From Nioella sp. MMSF_3534 (lineage in GTDB: Bacteria > Pseudomonadota > Alphaproteobacteria > Rhodobacterales > Rhodobacteraceae): a stretch of DNA of 64,000 nucleotides. Location of the stretch: positions 1 through 64,000 of the forward strand of contig NZ_JASHJX010000010.1 in assembly GCF_030732985.1 (NCBI RefSeq), given 5' to 3'. This document shows, piece after piece, positions 7,664 through 15,991 of this stretch. Both the position numbers and the translations under genes were made by a program. Under the pieces are notes generated by a model. The model saw only the letters and a program-made list of their open reading frames with translations. It was not told where the DNA came from and searched no databases. Each line of letters starts with the position of its first letter. Positions within the stretch are counted from its first letter, which is position 1.

Positions 7664-9701
7664 GCTACACAAGGGCAGCGCCCCGGCGCTCGAAATCAAG
7701 GGTCTGAACGTCTATTACGGTGCCAGCCATGCCTTGCAGGGGGTCGACCTGGGCCTTCATGGCGGGGTGCTGTCGGTGGTCGGGCGCAACGGCATGGGCA
7801 AGACCACGCTGTGCAAGGCGATCATGGGGCTGGAACCCGCCAGTTCGGGCACCATCAGCTTCGGTGGGCAGCTACTGAACGGAAAGACCCCGGCCGAAAT
7901 CGCGCGGCTGGGTGTCGGATACGTGCCGCAGGGGCGGCGGCTCTGGCGCTCTCTCACGGTCGATGAACATCTGCGGCTGGTGGCGCAACCCGGCGGCAAC
8001 TGGTCCGTCGAGCGGATCTATGACAGCTTTCCGCGGCTGGCCGAACGCAAGACGAACGGTGGCGCGCAACTCTCGGGCGGCGAACAGCAGATGCTGGCCA
8101 TCGGACGGGCCCTGCTGCTGAACCCCCGGCTGCTGGTGATGGACGAGCCGACCGAAGGCCTCGCCCCCGTGATCGTGTCGCATGTCGAGGACATGCTGAT
8201 CAAGCTGGCCGCCGAGGGCGATATCGACGTTCTGGTGATCGAACAGAATATCGGCGTGGCCACCAGTGTGGCCGAAACCGTGGCCGTCATGGTCAACGGC
8301 CGCGTCAGCCGGATCGTCAAATCACGAGAACTGGCCGCCGACCGAGACCTGCAACAGCGGTTGCTGGGGGTTGGGCAGCATGCGCATGACGAGGAACCCG
8401 ATGTCGCCCCGACCGAGGATGGGCCGGAAGGCGGCGCTCTTGTGCAGCACTATCGCGCGGCCAGCCACGCCTTGCCGCAGCTGACCCGTTGGTCGGCGAT
8501 CGACAGTACGGTGACACCGTTGGGCAAGGCCGTCTCTGCCGATGCCGAAAGCGTTTCGGGGGTGCTGGTGCTGGCCGCGATGGACCGGGCAGGTGCCCAG
8601 GCGGGTACCGTCGCCGCAAGTCTGCGCGCTGTGGGTCAGAAGGTGACGACCGTCGATATCTCGGCCCGGTCGGGGCTGGCTGCGCTGGCGGATATGCCGG
8701 CCCATCAGTTGGCCGCTTGGCACCCCAGGGGCGCGGCGGGGATTCATGATGGCGGCGATGGCGACCCGCGGCTCGGTATCGCCGAAGCCTTGCAGCGGTT
8801 TCTTCTGGTGACGCCGCAGGTCGGCGGTATTGTTGCCCTGCTGGATCTGGGCGAGGCGCTGACGATGGTGCCGGCCCTTGTTTCGGCTCTGCCAGCGACG
8901 CCGATTGCTCTGGTCAGCGAGGCCCGCGCCAGCGATCTGGGGGTTCAGGGCGACACACTGCTGACCCTGACCGCCCATGACGAGGCCGCGCGCGGTCAGG
9001 CCGCTTGCGCGGCGGCCGCGGCAATGGCGGAATTGCTGGCGCCGGCAACCGTGGACCTACGGGCGCGGCATCTTGCGCTGATCTCGGGCCTCGGCGGCGA
9101 TGCCCTCGGTGGCGCACTGGCTGCGCAACTGGGCAAGGGGCACCGCTTGCTGCGCTATGCGCCCACCCGGGGCGGCACCGCTGCCGCCGCTCGGGCGCTG
9201 ACCAGCGGTGCGGCGCAGGCGGTGCTGGACCTTGACCAGTCCGACTTTGCGGATCGCCTGTTTTCGGGCCTGATCGATGTCGACCCCACGCGCGTCTCGA
9301 CGCTCTGCGGTGCCGGGCGGCCCTACATCGCGGTGTTGAACGGCGGCGAACGCGTGCATCTGCGAGACAAAGAGAGGCAGGGGCTGTCGCAACGCAGCCT
9401 CGACCGGGCCGAGGCCGAGGCCGTCGGGCGTGCCTATGCCGAGGCGCTGACCGGGGCTGCTGGCGAGATCACGGTGATCGTGCCCACCGCGCGCCGTGAC
9501 ACCGCCGCAGCCTGGCTCACCGAGGCGTTCCTGGGGGCGTTCGGTGACGGTGAAGGACGGACCCTGCTGCGATCCCCCGCAGGTCCGCTGGCCGCCGAGA
9601 CATTGCAACAGGTGCGTCGCTGTCTGGACGCCGCGCCACCGGTCGGATCGGCGCGCAAGGCGCGATTGCCCGGCGGTGCCTACGCGGTCAACGCCCGATG
9701 A
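7656..9701 (+). CDS. LivF-type ABC ATPase fused to a Tm-1-like (UPF0261) domain
   Basis: The 681-residue product is almost three times a normal LivF (about 235). Residues 10-240 are a complete LivF ATPase: Walker A GRNGMGKT (43-50), Q-loop VPQGRRLWRSLTV, signature LSGGEQQMLAIGRAL from 139, Walker B LLVMDEP (159-165), and His-to-Gln switch LVIEQNIG. After a short acidic linker (about 243-255) a second region resembles Tm-1-like/UPF0261 proteins: an N-terminal Rossmann-like part (GVLVLAAMDRAGAQAG) and a C-terminal part with VLDLDQSDFADRLFSGLID, PYIAVLNGGERV and GEITVIVPTARRDTAA, matching the family's second domain. The family's usual DTKG motif is changed to DRAG. No frameshift separates the parts. 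The role of the extra domain is unknown; a nucleotide- or ligand-sensing module on the importer is one inference. Confidence 0.78.
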   Translation: MSELHKGSAPALEIKGLNVYYGASHALQGVDLGLHGGVLSVVGRNGMGKTTLCKAIMGLEPASSGTISFGGQLLNGKTPAEIARLGVGYVPQGRRLWRSLTVDEHLRLVAQPGGNWSVERIYDSFPRLAERKTNGGAQLSGGEQQMLAIGRALLLNPRLLVMDEPTEGLAPVIVSHVEDMLIKLAAEGDIDVLVIEQNIGVATSVAETVAVMVNGRVSRIVKSRELAADRDLQQRLLGVGQHAHDEEPDVAPTEDGPEGGALVQHYRAASHALPQLTRWSAIDSTVTPLGKAVSADAESVSGVLVLAAMDRAGAQAGTVAASLRAVGQKVTTVDISARSGLAALADMPAHQLAAWHPRGAAGIHDGGDGDPRLGIAEALQRFLLVTPQVGGIVALLDLGEALTMVPALVSALPATPIALVSEARASDLGVQGDTLLTLTAHDEAARGQAACAAAAAMAELLAPATVDLRARHLALISGLGGDALGGALAAQLGKGHRLLRYAPTRGGTAAAARALTSGAAQAVLDLDQSDFADRLFSGLIDVDPTRVSTLCGAGRPYIAVLNGGERVHLRDKERQGLSQRSLDRAEAEAVGRAYAEALTGAAGEITVIVPTARRDTAAAWLTEAFLGAFGDGEGRTLLRSPAGPLAAETLQQVRRCLDAAPPVGSARKARLPGGAYAVNAR

Positions 9702-9770
9702 ACCCGAAACACAGACACTAAACGATTACGCCGAGGCATCGGCTCTGCCGTGCCTGAAGGGAGGACTGAC

Positions 9771-12653
9771 ATGGACGCCGGACAAATCATTGCGCAACTG
9801 ATCCTTTGGTTGATCGTCGCGGTCATCGTGATCGCCATCATCTACTGGGTCATGCATTGGCTTTATCGCCGCTCGACCAAGGAAACCGCTTTTGTTCGCA
9901 CAGGGTTCCTGGGCGAAAAGGTCGTCGTCGATGGCGGTGCCTTCGTCTGGCCGATCATCCACGACATCACGCCGGTGAACATGAACACGCTGGCGCTGCG
10001 CATCAGCCGCATCAACGATGCCGCGCTGATCTCGCACGATCATGTGCGCGTCGATGTCGAGGCGGATTTCTTCGTGCGTGTCGCTCCGGACCGCGAGTCG
10101 GTCTCGGTTGCGGCCAGCCGGTTGGGGCGGCGCACGATGAACCGCGACGAGGTGCAGGGCCTGCTAGAGGGCAAGTTCGAGAGCGCCCTGCGGTCGGTGG
10201 TTGCCGAATTGGACCTCGTGGACCTGCAAGAACAGCGCCACAAGGTCGTGCAGCGGATCAAGGAGACGGTCCAGGAAGACCTGCGCTTTAACGGGCTCGA
10301 ACTGGAAACCGTGGCGATTCTGGATATCGACCAGGCGTCCCTGGAGTTTTTCAACCCCGCGAACCGGTTCGACGCCGAGGGCATGACTTTCCTGATCCGC
10401 GACATCGAGGAAAAGCGCCGGCTGCGCAACGACATCGAGCAAAGCGCGATGATCCAGATCCGCAATCGCAACCTCGAGGCCGAACGCGAGGCCCTGAGCA
10501 TCGACCGCGAAAGCGAACACGCGCGTCTGGAGCAGGAGCGCGAGATCGAATTGCGCCGCGCCCAGCAGCAGTCGGAAATCGCCCGCGAGCGCGCCGAGCG
10601 CGAGACCGAGGCCGAGAATGCCCGCATTGCGGCGCGCGAGGCGATGGAAACCGCCCGGATCGCGACCGAGCGCGCTATCCGCAGCCACGAGATCGCCCGC
10701 AACCGGCAGATCGACGCCGCCGAGATCGAGGCGCGCGAAGCGACCGAGCAGGCGCGCCTGGCCCAGGATCGCAGCCTGACCGCCGCGCGCATTACCCATG
10801 AACAAGAGATCAAGGCGCTGGAGATCGCGCGGACCGAGGCGCTGGAGGCCGCCGAGATCGCCGCGCAGGAAGCGACCGAGCGTCAGCGGATCGCCCAGCA
10901 GGCCAAGATCAGCGAGATGCGCATCAGCGAGGATCAGCGCGTTCGGGCGCTGGAGATCGAGCGCAAGCGCCTGGTCGAGGAAGCCGAGATCGCCGCCAAC
11001 CAGGCGGTCGAAGCCGAGCGTATCGCGCAGCGCAAGGCGTTGGAAGCGGCCCGGATCGAGGCCGAAAGCGAAACCCGCAGCAACGAAATCGCGCGCAACC
11101 GTGCCGTGGACGAGGCGCGCATCGCAGCCGATGAGGCGCTTGAGGCCGCCCGCATCGCGCAGCGCAAGGCCGTCGAGGCCAAGCGCATCGCTGTCGAGGA
11201 AGAGTTGCAGACCCGCCAGATCGAGCGCGAGCAGGCCAATGAGCACGCTGCTCTGACCATGCGTAAGGCCATAGAGGCCGAACGTATCGCGGTGGAAAAG
11301 GCCGTCGCCGCCGAGCGCATCGCCGCTACGTCAGAAACGAGCCAGATGGAGATCGACCGCAACAAGGCGATCGACGAGGCCCGCGTTGCCGCCGATGAGG
11401 CGATCGAGGCCGCGCGCATCGCTCAGGCGGCCGAACTTGCCGCGCGGCGGATCGCGACCGAGGAGGCCACCCGCTCCCGCGAAATCGCCCGCGACGAGGT
11501 TCTGGATGCGGCCGTGATCGCTCAGCGCGAGGCCGTGGAACGCAAGCGCATTGCCACCGAGCTGGCGTTGGAGCAAGAGCGTATCGCCAGCCAGCAGACC
11601 CGCGAGATCACCGGTATTCGCAGCCGCGAAGAGGTCGAGGCCGCCGAGATTGCACGCGAGGTGGAACTGTCCGCCAAGCGCAGCGCCAAGGCCGAAGCCG
11701 ACGCCAAGTGGCGCCGTGCAGAGGTCTCGGCCCGTGCCCAGGTGGAATCGGCCGAGGTCGAGCGCGAGAAGGTTCTGGAGGCGGCGCGCGTCGAGCGCCG
11801 CCGGGCACTGGAGCAGTTGGAAGTCGCCCGGCACCAGACCCTCCGCGAGGCCGAGATCGCCAGCCACGAAGAGATCGAACGCGCCCGGATCGCATCCGAG
11901 CGTGGGCTCGACGAGGCCCGAATCGGCCACGAAACCGAGCGTCGGCAGCTGGAAATCGGCCGAGAGAAGACGGTCGAGGCGGCGAATATGGAAAAGGCCA
12001 TCGCTCTGTTCCAGAAGTCGCTGGAAGAATCCGCTGCCCGCGCCGAGGCCGAACTGGCCAAGGCCCGCGCGGTTGAGGCCAGCGAGCAGGTTCAGACCGT
12101 CAAGGATACCGAGGCCGCCCGCCGCAAGAGCAGCATCGACGTGCTTATGGCCGAGAAGGCCGCCAAGGAGGCCACGCTGGCCGCCGAAGCCGCCAAGATC
12201 CGCACCGCCGTCGAGGCCGAAGCACAGCGCCTGATGAACGAAGCCGAGAACGTTCTAACCGATCCGGCACGCATGTCCCTGTTCCGTCGCAAACTGCTGG
12301 AACATGTCGAGGGCATCGTCTCTGCCTCGGTCAAGCCCCTGGAAAAGATCAACGATATCCGCATCATGCAGCTGGATGGCATAGCCGGTCGCGGGGCGGG
12401 TGGCGATGGCGGAACCGACGGCAGCCCTACTGACGAGGTGATCAACTCGGCGCTGCGCTATCGCGTGCAGGCCCCGTTGGTTGACAGCCTTCTGGCCGAC
12501 ATCGGCATCGACGGGGCGAACATCGCGCGTCAGGGCGGGTTGCTGCGTGAGGCGTCGGATCTGAACCGCATCGTTCAGGATCAGCAGCGCCAGGCCCGCA
12601 AGTCCGATGGCAAATCGGGCGGCGCCGGTGGCACGGCCAAGGGCAAGGAGTGA
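9771..12653 (+). CDS. Flotillin-like SPFH protein with very long hendecad-repeat coiled coil
   Basis: The 960-residue protein has one N-terminal membrane helix (about 6-31, ILWLIVAVIVIAIIYWVMHW), an SPFH/band 7 domain (about 35-220, containing VRVDVEADFFVRVAPD and a conserved NGLELETVAILDIDQ), then an alpha-helical rod rich in Glu, Ala, Arg and Ile to about residue 820. The C-terminus carries a flotillin-like assembly region (SALRYRVQAPLVDSLLADIG) and a Gly/Lys-rich tail. Ordinary bacterial flotillins (YqiK, FloT) are about 500-650 residues. The extra length is the repeat rod listed separately. Flotillins oligomerise at the inner membrane and organise protein assemblies. Here the gene lies between the transporter ATPase and SRPBCC genes in one operon, suggesting it scaffolds this importer or its enzymes. 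The ATG at 9771 follows GGGAGG. Confidence 0.85.
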   Translation: MDAGQIIAQLILWLIVAVIVIAIIYWVMHWLYRRSTKETAFVRTGFLGEKVVVDGGAFVWPIIHDITPVNMNTLALRISRINDAALISHDHVRVDVEADFFVRVAPDRESVSVAASRLGRRTMNRDEVQGLLEGKFESALRSVVAELDLVDLQEQRHKVVQRIKETVQEDLRFNGLELETVAILDIDQASLEFFNPANRFDAEGMTFLIRDIEEKRRLRNDIEQSAMIQIRNRNLEAEREALSIDRESEHARLEQEREIELRRAQQQSEIARERAERETEAENARIAAREAMETARIATERAIRSHEIARNRQIDAAEIEAREATEQARLAQDRSLTAARITHEQEIKALEIARTEALEAAEIAAQEATERQRIAQQAKISEMRISEDQRVRALEIERKRLVEEAEIAANQAVEAERIAQRKALEAARIEAESETRSNEIARNRAVDEARIAADEALEAARIAQRKAVEAKRIAVEEELQTRQIEREQANEHAALTMRKAIEAERIAVEKAVAAERIAATSETSQMEIDRNKAIDEARVAADEAIEAARIAQAAELAARRIATEEATRSREIARDEVLDAAVIAQREAVERKRIATELALEQERIASQQTREITGIRSREEVEAAEIAREVELSAKRSAKAEADAKWRRAEVSARAQVESAEVEREKVLEAARVERRRALEQLEVARHQTLREAEIASHEEIERARIASERGLDEARIGHETERRQLEIGREKTVEAANMEKAIALFQKSLEESAARAEAELAKARAVEASEQVQTVKDTEAARRKSSIDVLMAEKAAKEATLAAEAAKIRTAVEAEAQRLMNEAENVLTDPARMSLFRRKLLEHVEGIVSASVKPLEKINDIRIMQLDGIAGRGAGGDGGTDGSPTDEVINSALRYRVQAPLVDSLLADIGIDGANIARQGGLLREASDLNRIVQDQQRQARKSDGKSGGAGGTAKGKE
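10614..11669 (+). repeat. Eight 44-residue (132-bp) super-repeats, each of four 11-residue hendecads
   Basis: Residues 282-633 of the flotillin-like protein divide without gaps into 32 units of 11 residues, with a nonpolar residue, usually Ile, at position 5. Units alternate in a four-step cycle. Every third unit of each cycle has the form xxxEIxR (RSHEIARNRQI, KALEIARTEAL, RALEIERKRLV, RSNEIARNRAV, QTRQIEREQAN, SQMEIDRNKAI, RSREIARDEVL, the last degenerate EITGIRSREEV). The first two are mostly of the RIA form (EAERIAQRKAL, EAARIEAESET). The hendecads continue more loosely for two units, skip three residues, then resume for about eight units (659-746). An 11-residue period indicates a slightly right-handed or straight coiled coil. 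Confidence 0.85.
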
Positions 12654-12655
12654 CC

Positions 12656-13093
12656 ATGCCCCGCGTGTTTCACTCGGCAATCCTGAAGCCGTCGACCGAT
12701 CAGGTCTGGCAGGTGCTGCGCGACTTTGGCGGGGTTCACCGCTGGTTGCCCGGCATTGACCGCTGTGACGTCGAGAACGGCCTGCAGGGCGACCAGGTCG
12801 GCGCGGTCCGGCACCTGGTGACACGGGACGGAACCCGGTTTCGCGAACGGCTTCTGGCGTTGTCCGATTATGACCTGACCCTGGCCTATGCGATCATTGA
12901 GGCGCCTTTGCCGGTCAGCGATCACCTGGCCGAGATCCGGGTGATCCCGGTGACCGAGGGCGGGGGCAGCTTCCTGGCCTGGTCGGCCGAGTTCGCCTGC
13001 CCAGACGGAGAGCACGACCGTGTCACGCGCTTCATGCTGGACGAGGTGATCCGCCCGGGTCTGGCGGCGCTGGAACGGGGGCTTGCGGCATGA
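12656..13093 (+). CDS. SRPBCC (START/polyketide cyclase-like) family protein 1
   Basis: A 145-residue soluble protein with the SRPBCC pattern: an N-terminal beta strand and VWQVLRDFGGVHRWLPGID (the typical VWxxLxDFxxxxxWxP motif), a middle beta sheet, and a long C-terminal helix (MLDEVIRPGLAALERGL). These folds enclose a hydrophobic ligand cavity. Many members act as lipid- or polyketide-binding proteins or cyclases; a few are enzymes. The ATG at 12656 is preferred to a GTG at 12650 because AAGGAG lies 6 bases before it. The end overlaps the next SRPBCC gene by 4 bases (ATGA), so the pair probably arose by tandem duplication. Confidence 0.8.
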   Translation: MPRVFHSAILKPSTDQVWQVLRDFGGVHRWLPGIDRCDVENGLQGDQVGAVRHLVTRDGTRFRERLLALSDYDLTLAYAIIEAPLPVSDHLAEIRVIPVTEGGGSFLAWSAEFACPDGEHDRVTRFMLDEVIRPGLAALERGLAA

Positions 13094-13545
13094 TCCGGGC
13101 GTCGCGTGCCATTGCCATTGCGGCACCGGTCGACACGGTCTGGCAGGCCCTGCGCGATCTCGGTGGCCTGTCCGCCTGGCACCCCGCCGTCGCGCGCTGC
13201 GAGATGCTGGGAACCCCACCGGACCGGGTCGGCGCGCTGCGTCGTGTGCAGACCCGTGACGGGCTGAGCATGGACGAAGAGCTGGTGGCTATGCGCGAGC
13301 ACGAGCGCCGGATCGAGATCCGTGCGCGGGCCATGCCCTTTGCGGTGACAGAGGTCTGGCAGGCTCTTTGCGTGTTCGGCGTGGTCGAGGGCGGCGGCAG
13401 TCTGCTGCTGTGGGAAATGCGCGCCGATGCCGTGGCAAAGTCACGTGCTGCGGTGCGCGACTGGTTTGCAGACGGATACATGCCAGCCGGTTTGCGCGGG
13501 TTTGCCCGGCATATCGCACCCGGCGCAATGAACGACTTCATCTGA
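13090..13545 (+). CDS. SRPBCC family protein 2
   Basis: The 151-residue product has the same fold signature as its upstream neighbour: AAPVDTVWQALRDLGGLSAWHPAV, a shared VGALR strand, and a helix at the C-terminus with many aromatic residues (DWFADGYMPAGLRGF). Start and previous stop share ATGA, so the two are translationally coupled and could form a heterodimer. A hydrophobic-ligand-binding role in the pathway served by the transporter is inferred. The precise ligand is unknown. Confidence 0.8.
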   Translation: MIRASRAIAIAAPVDTVWQALRDLGGLSAWHPAVARCEMLGTPPDRVGALRRVQTRDGLSMDEELVAMREHERRIEIRARAMPFAVTEVWQALCVFGVVEGGGSLLLWEMRADAVAKSRAAVRDWFADGYMPAGLRGFARHIAPGAMNDFI

Positions 13546-13576
13546 AACAAGATCGATCCAACAAGGAGGACACCCA

Positions 13577-14425
13577 ATGGCGTTGGAAATCAAGGTTCTG
13601 GACTATGGCGACATCGAGCTTGAATCGAGCTTCCTGGTGCTCGGTCACGATTGTGGGCGGGTCAAGCGGGTGCCGGTTTACGGCTTCCTGATCCTGGGCG
13701 GCACCCATCCGGTGCTGGTCGATACCGGCTATCGTGACAACGCGATCATGGAATCGCTTGGCATGCGCGGCCTGCAGTTCCACGAGAACATGATCGAGAA
13801 CCAGTTGGCCAAGCACGGGCTGAAGCCCGGCGATATCCGCTATATCTGCCACACCCATCTGCATATCGACCATGCGGGCAAGGACGACAAGTTCCCGATG
13901 AACACAACGGTGGTGGTCAACCGGCGCGAGATGGAATGCTCGGTGTCCGGGCTGATGCATCCGCAATACCCGATGCCAGACATCCAGCACCTGGTCGAAC
14001 GCATCCACACCCCCGGCGCGCTGCGCTTCGAGGACCTGGAACTGACCGGCGAGATCGAGCTCATCCCCGGCGTGACCCTGGAGGCGGCGAATGCCCATAC
14101 GGAGGGCTCGATGAACGTGCATGTTCAGACCGCCGAAGGGCGCGCCACGATCTGCGGCGACGTGATCTATGACATCAACACGCAGATCGTCGAACCTTTC
14201 CGCCAGACGCAGGATCACGAACCGCAGGTGACCGGCAACCATGCCGGATCCAAGCGGGCCGAGAAGGCGGCGATCAAGAAGCTGCTGAACAGCTCGGACT
14301 TCCTGCTGATGGTGCATGACAAGCCCGCAAAGGTGGTCGACAAGCAGATTGCCGGGCGCTTGGACATGCAGGTGCCGGGGCCGATGGTTTCAAGCCTGCC
14401 CAAGCGCAACTGGTTCCCGGTCTGA
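13577..14425 (+). CDS. Metallo-beta-lactamase-fold hydrolase (AHL lactonase-like)
   Basis: The 282-residue protein contains the dinuclear zinc motif THLHIDHAGKDDK (HxHxDH), a further metal His in EAANAHTEGSM and the bridging Asp in CGDVIYD. The overall layout, with an N-terminal VPVYGFLILGGTHPVLVDTG strand, resembles N-acyl homoserine lactonase-like members of the superfamily. It probably hydrolyses a lactone or ester in the cluster's pathway, though this superfamily is too broad for a firm substrate. AAGGAGG precedes the ATG. Only 3 bases separate it from the aldehyde dehydrogenase gene. Confidence 0.85.
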   Translation: MALEIKVLDYGDIELESSFLVLGHDCGRVKRVPVYGFLILGGTHPVLVDTGYRDNAIMESLGMRGLQFHENMIENQLAKHGLKPGDIRYICHTHLHIDHAGKDDKFPMNTTVVVNRREMECSVSGLMHPQYPMPDIQHLVERIHTPGALRFEDLELTGEIELIPGVTLEAANAHTEGSMNVHVQTAEGRATICGDVIYDINTQIVEPFRQTQDHEPQVTGNHAGSKRAEKAAIKKLLNSSDFLLMVHDKPAKVVDKQIAGRLDMQVPGPMVSSLPKRNWFPV

Positions 14426-14428
14426 GCC

Positions 14429-15952
14429 ATGCAGGCGGGTATCGGAGAGGTCGGCGGTCATCTGATAGATGGATGCTGGGAATGCGGGGCGGGCGAGGTG
14501 TTCGCGTCAGAACCGGCAACGGGTGCTCCGCGCCGCTTTGCCTCGGCCACGGCGGCCGAGGTGGAGGCGGCGGCGCGCGCTGCCGAGGACGCTTTTGGGG
14601 CCTATTCGGTCACGACCGCGCAGCAACGCGCACGGTTCCTTGATCGGATCGCCGCCGAAATGCAGGCGCGTGAGGGCGACATCATCGCCATTGCCAGCGC
14701 TGAATCCGGCCTTCCCGAGGCCCGAATGAATGCTGAACTGGCCCGCACGACGGGCCAGATGCGGCTGTTTTCACAGCATATCTTGCAACGTGGGTGGCTG
14801 GACATACGCCATGATCCGGCGTTGCCGAGCCGCACACCGCCCCGCCCCGATCTGCGTCTGATCCAGCGTCCGGTTGGACCGGTGGCGGTGTTTTCGGCCT
14901 CGAACTTTCCGCTCGCGTTTTCTGTCGCCGGGGGCGATACGGCCAGCGCGCTGGCCGCCGGTTGCCCGGTGATCGTGAAGGCCCACCAGGCGCATCCGGC
15001 GACCTCGGAAATCGTGGCGCAGGCCATCGACGCCGCGCGCCGGGCCGAAGGCCTTCCCGCAGGTGTCTTTGCCATGCTGCAAAGCGCGACCCGCGCCACC
15101 GGCACGGCGCTTGTCACGCATCCGCTGATCACCGCAGTCGGGTTCACCGGTTCGACTGCCGGGGGCAGAGCGCTATTCGATCTGTGCGCCGCGCGGCCGG
15201 TGCCGATTCCCTTTTATGGCGAACTGGGGTCAGTCAATCCACTGTTCGTGCTGCGTGGCGCCGGGCTGCGGCGTGGCCGAGACATCGCTCGCGGTTGGGT
15301 GGCCTCGCTGACGCAGGGCGCGGGTCAGTTTTGCACCAAGCCCGGACTGGCGATCCTGCCCGCGGGTGAGATCGCCGAGCGGTTCCTGTCGGACGCGGCC
15401 GAGGCGCTGGCGCAGGTTCCGTTGCAATGCATGTTAAGCGAGACCATCGCCCAAGGTTTCCGTACCAGCATCGACCGGCTGCGGCAAAAGGCGGATGTTC
15501 AGGCGGTCCACGGCACCGACACGGTCGACGGGCGCGACATGGGGCCGATACTTCTGCGCGTGAAGGCCCAGGATTTCCTCGAGGATGCCGATATGAGCGA
15601 AGAGGCCTTTGGCCCGGGTGGACTGGCCATCACCGTCGCAAACCCGGACGAGGCCGCTGCGCTGGCCCGGTCGCTTCCGGGGCAACTGACCGCGACAATT
15701 CACGGTGATCCAGAGGATCACCCCGAGGCGCGTAACCTGATGCCGATCCTTGAACGCAAGGCGGGGCGGCTGGTCTGGAACGGCTTTCCCACCGGGGTCG
15801 AAGTCGCCGACGCGATGGTGCACGGCGGCCCTTACCCGGCCTCGACGAATTTCGGTGCGACCTCGGTCGGAACGCTCTCGATCCGCCGTTGGCTGCGGCC
15901 GGTCTGTTACCAGGACATGCCGGTCGAGATGCTGGCAACCGTGCCGCGATAG
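14429..15952 (+). CDS. Aldehyde dehydrogenase (NADP), ketoglutarate-semialdehyde dehydrogenase-like
   Basis: The 507-residue protein is an ALDH-superfamily member. It has the NAD(P)-binding PVGPVAVFSASNFPLAFSVA segment, the Glu in FYGELGSVNP and the catalytic Cys in QGAGQFCTKPG. The long C-terminal region with GFPTGVEVADAMVHGGPYPA is characteristic of the 2,5-dioxovalerate (alpha-ketoglutarate semialdehyde) dehydrogenase branch (EC 1.2.1.26 type). In this operon it would oxidise the aldehyde made by the iron-type alcohol dehydrogenase. The actual substrate may differ from dioxovalerate. It ends the + strand cluster and faces the convergent M24 gene 39 bases away. Confidence 0.85.
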   Translation: MQAGIGEVGGHLIDGCWECGAGEVFASEPATGAPRRFASATAAEVEAAARAAEDAFGAYSVTTAQQRARFLDRIAAEMQAREGDIIAIASAESGLPEARMNAELARTTGQMRLFSQHILQRGWLDIRHDPALPSRTPPRPDLRLIQRPVGPVAVFSASNFPLAFSVAGGDTASALAAGCPVIVKAHQAHPATSEIVAQAIDAARRAEGLPAGVFAMLQSATRATGTALVTHPLITAVGFTGSTAGGRALFDLCAARPVPIPFYGELGSVNPLFVLRGAGLRRGRDIARGWVASLTQGAGQFCTKPGLAILPAGEIAERFLSDAAEALAQVPLQCMLSETIAQGFRTSIDRLRQKADVQAVHGTDTVDGRDMGPILLRVKAQDFLEDADMSEEAFGPGGLAITVANPDEAAALARSLPGQLTATIHGDPEDHPEARNLMPILERKAGRLVWNGFPTGVEVADAMVHGGPYPASTNFGATSVGTLSIRRWLRPVCYQDMPVEMLATVPR

Positions 15953-15991
15953 TGCCCGCAACGGCACGGGCCGAACGGCCACGCGGCCACG

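Noticed and set aside
10614-11669. CRISPR-like interpretation of the 132-bp periodicity
   Set aside because: The repeat is imperfect, protein-coding and lacks direct identical repeats with spacers; no cas genes occur.
11331-12061. Several Ala/Arg/Ser-rich open frames in both strands across the flotillin repeat rod
   Set aside because: They arise from the repeating 33-base codon pattern of the coiled coil; no independent motif.
15953-15991. Possible hairpin between aldehyde dehydrogenase and M24 genes
   Set aside because: The GGCC-rich repeats do not form one clear stem with a T-run; convergent termination could occur but cannot be supported.
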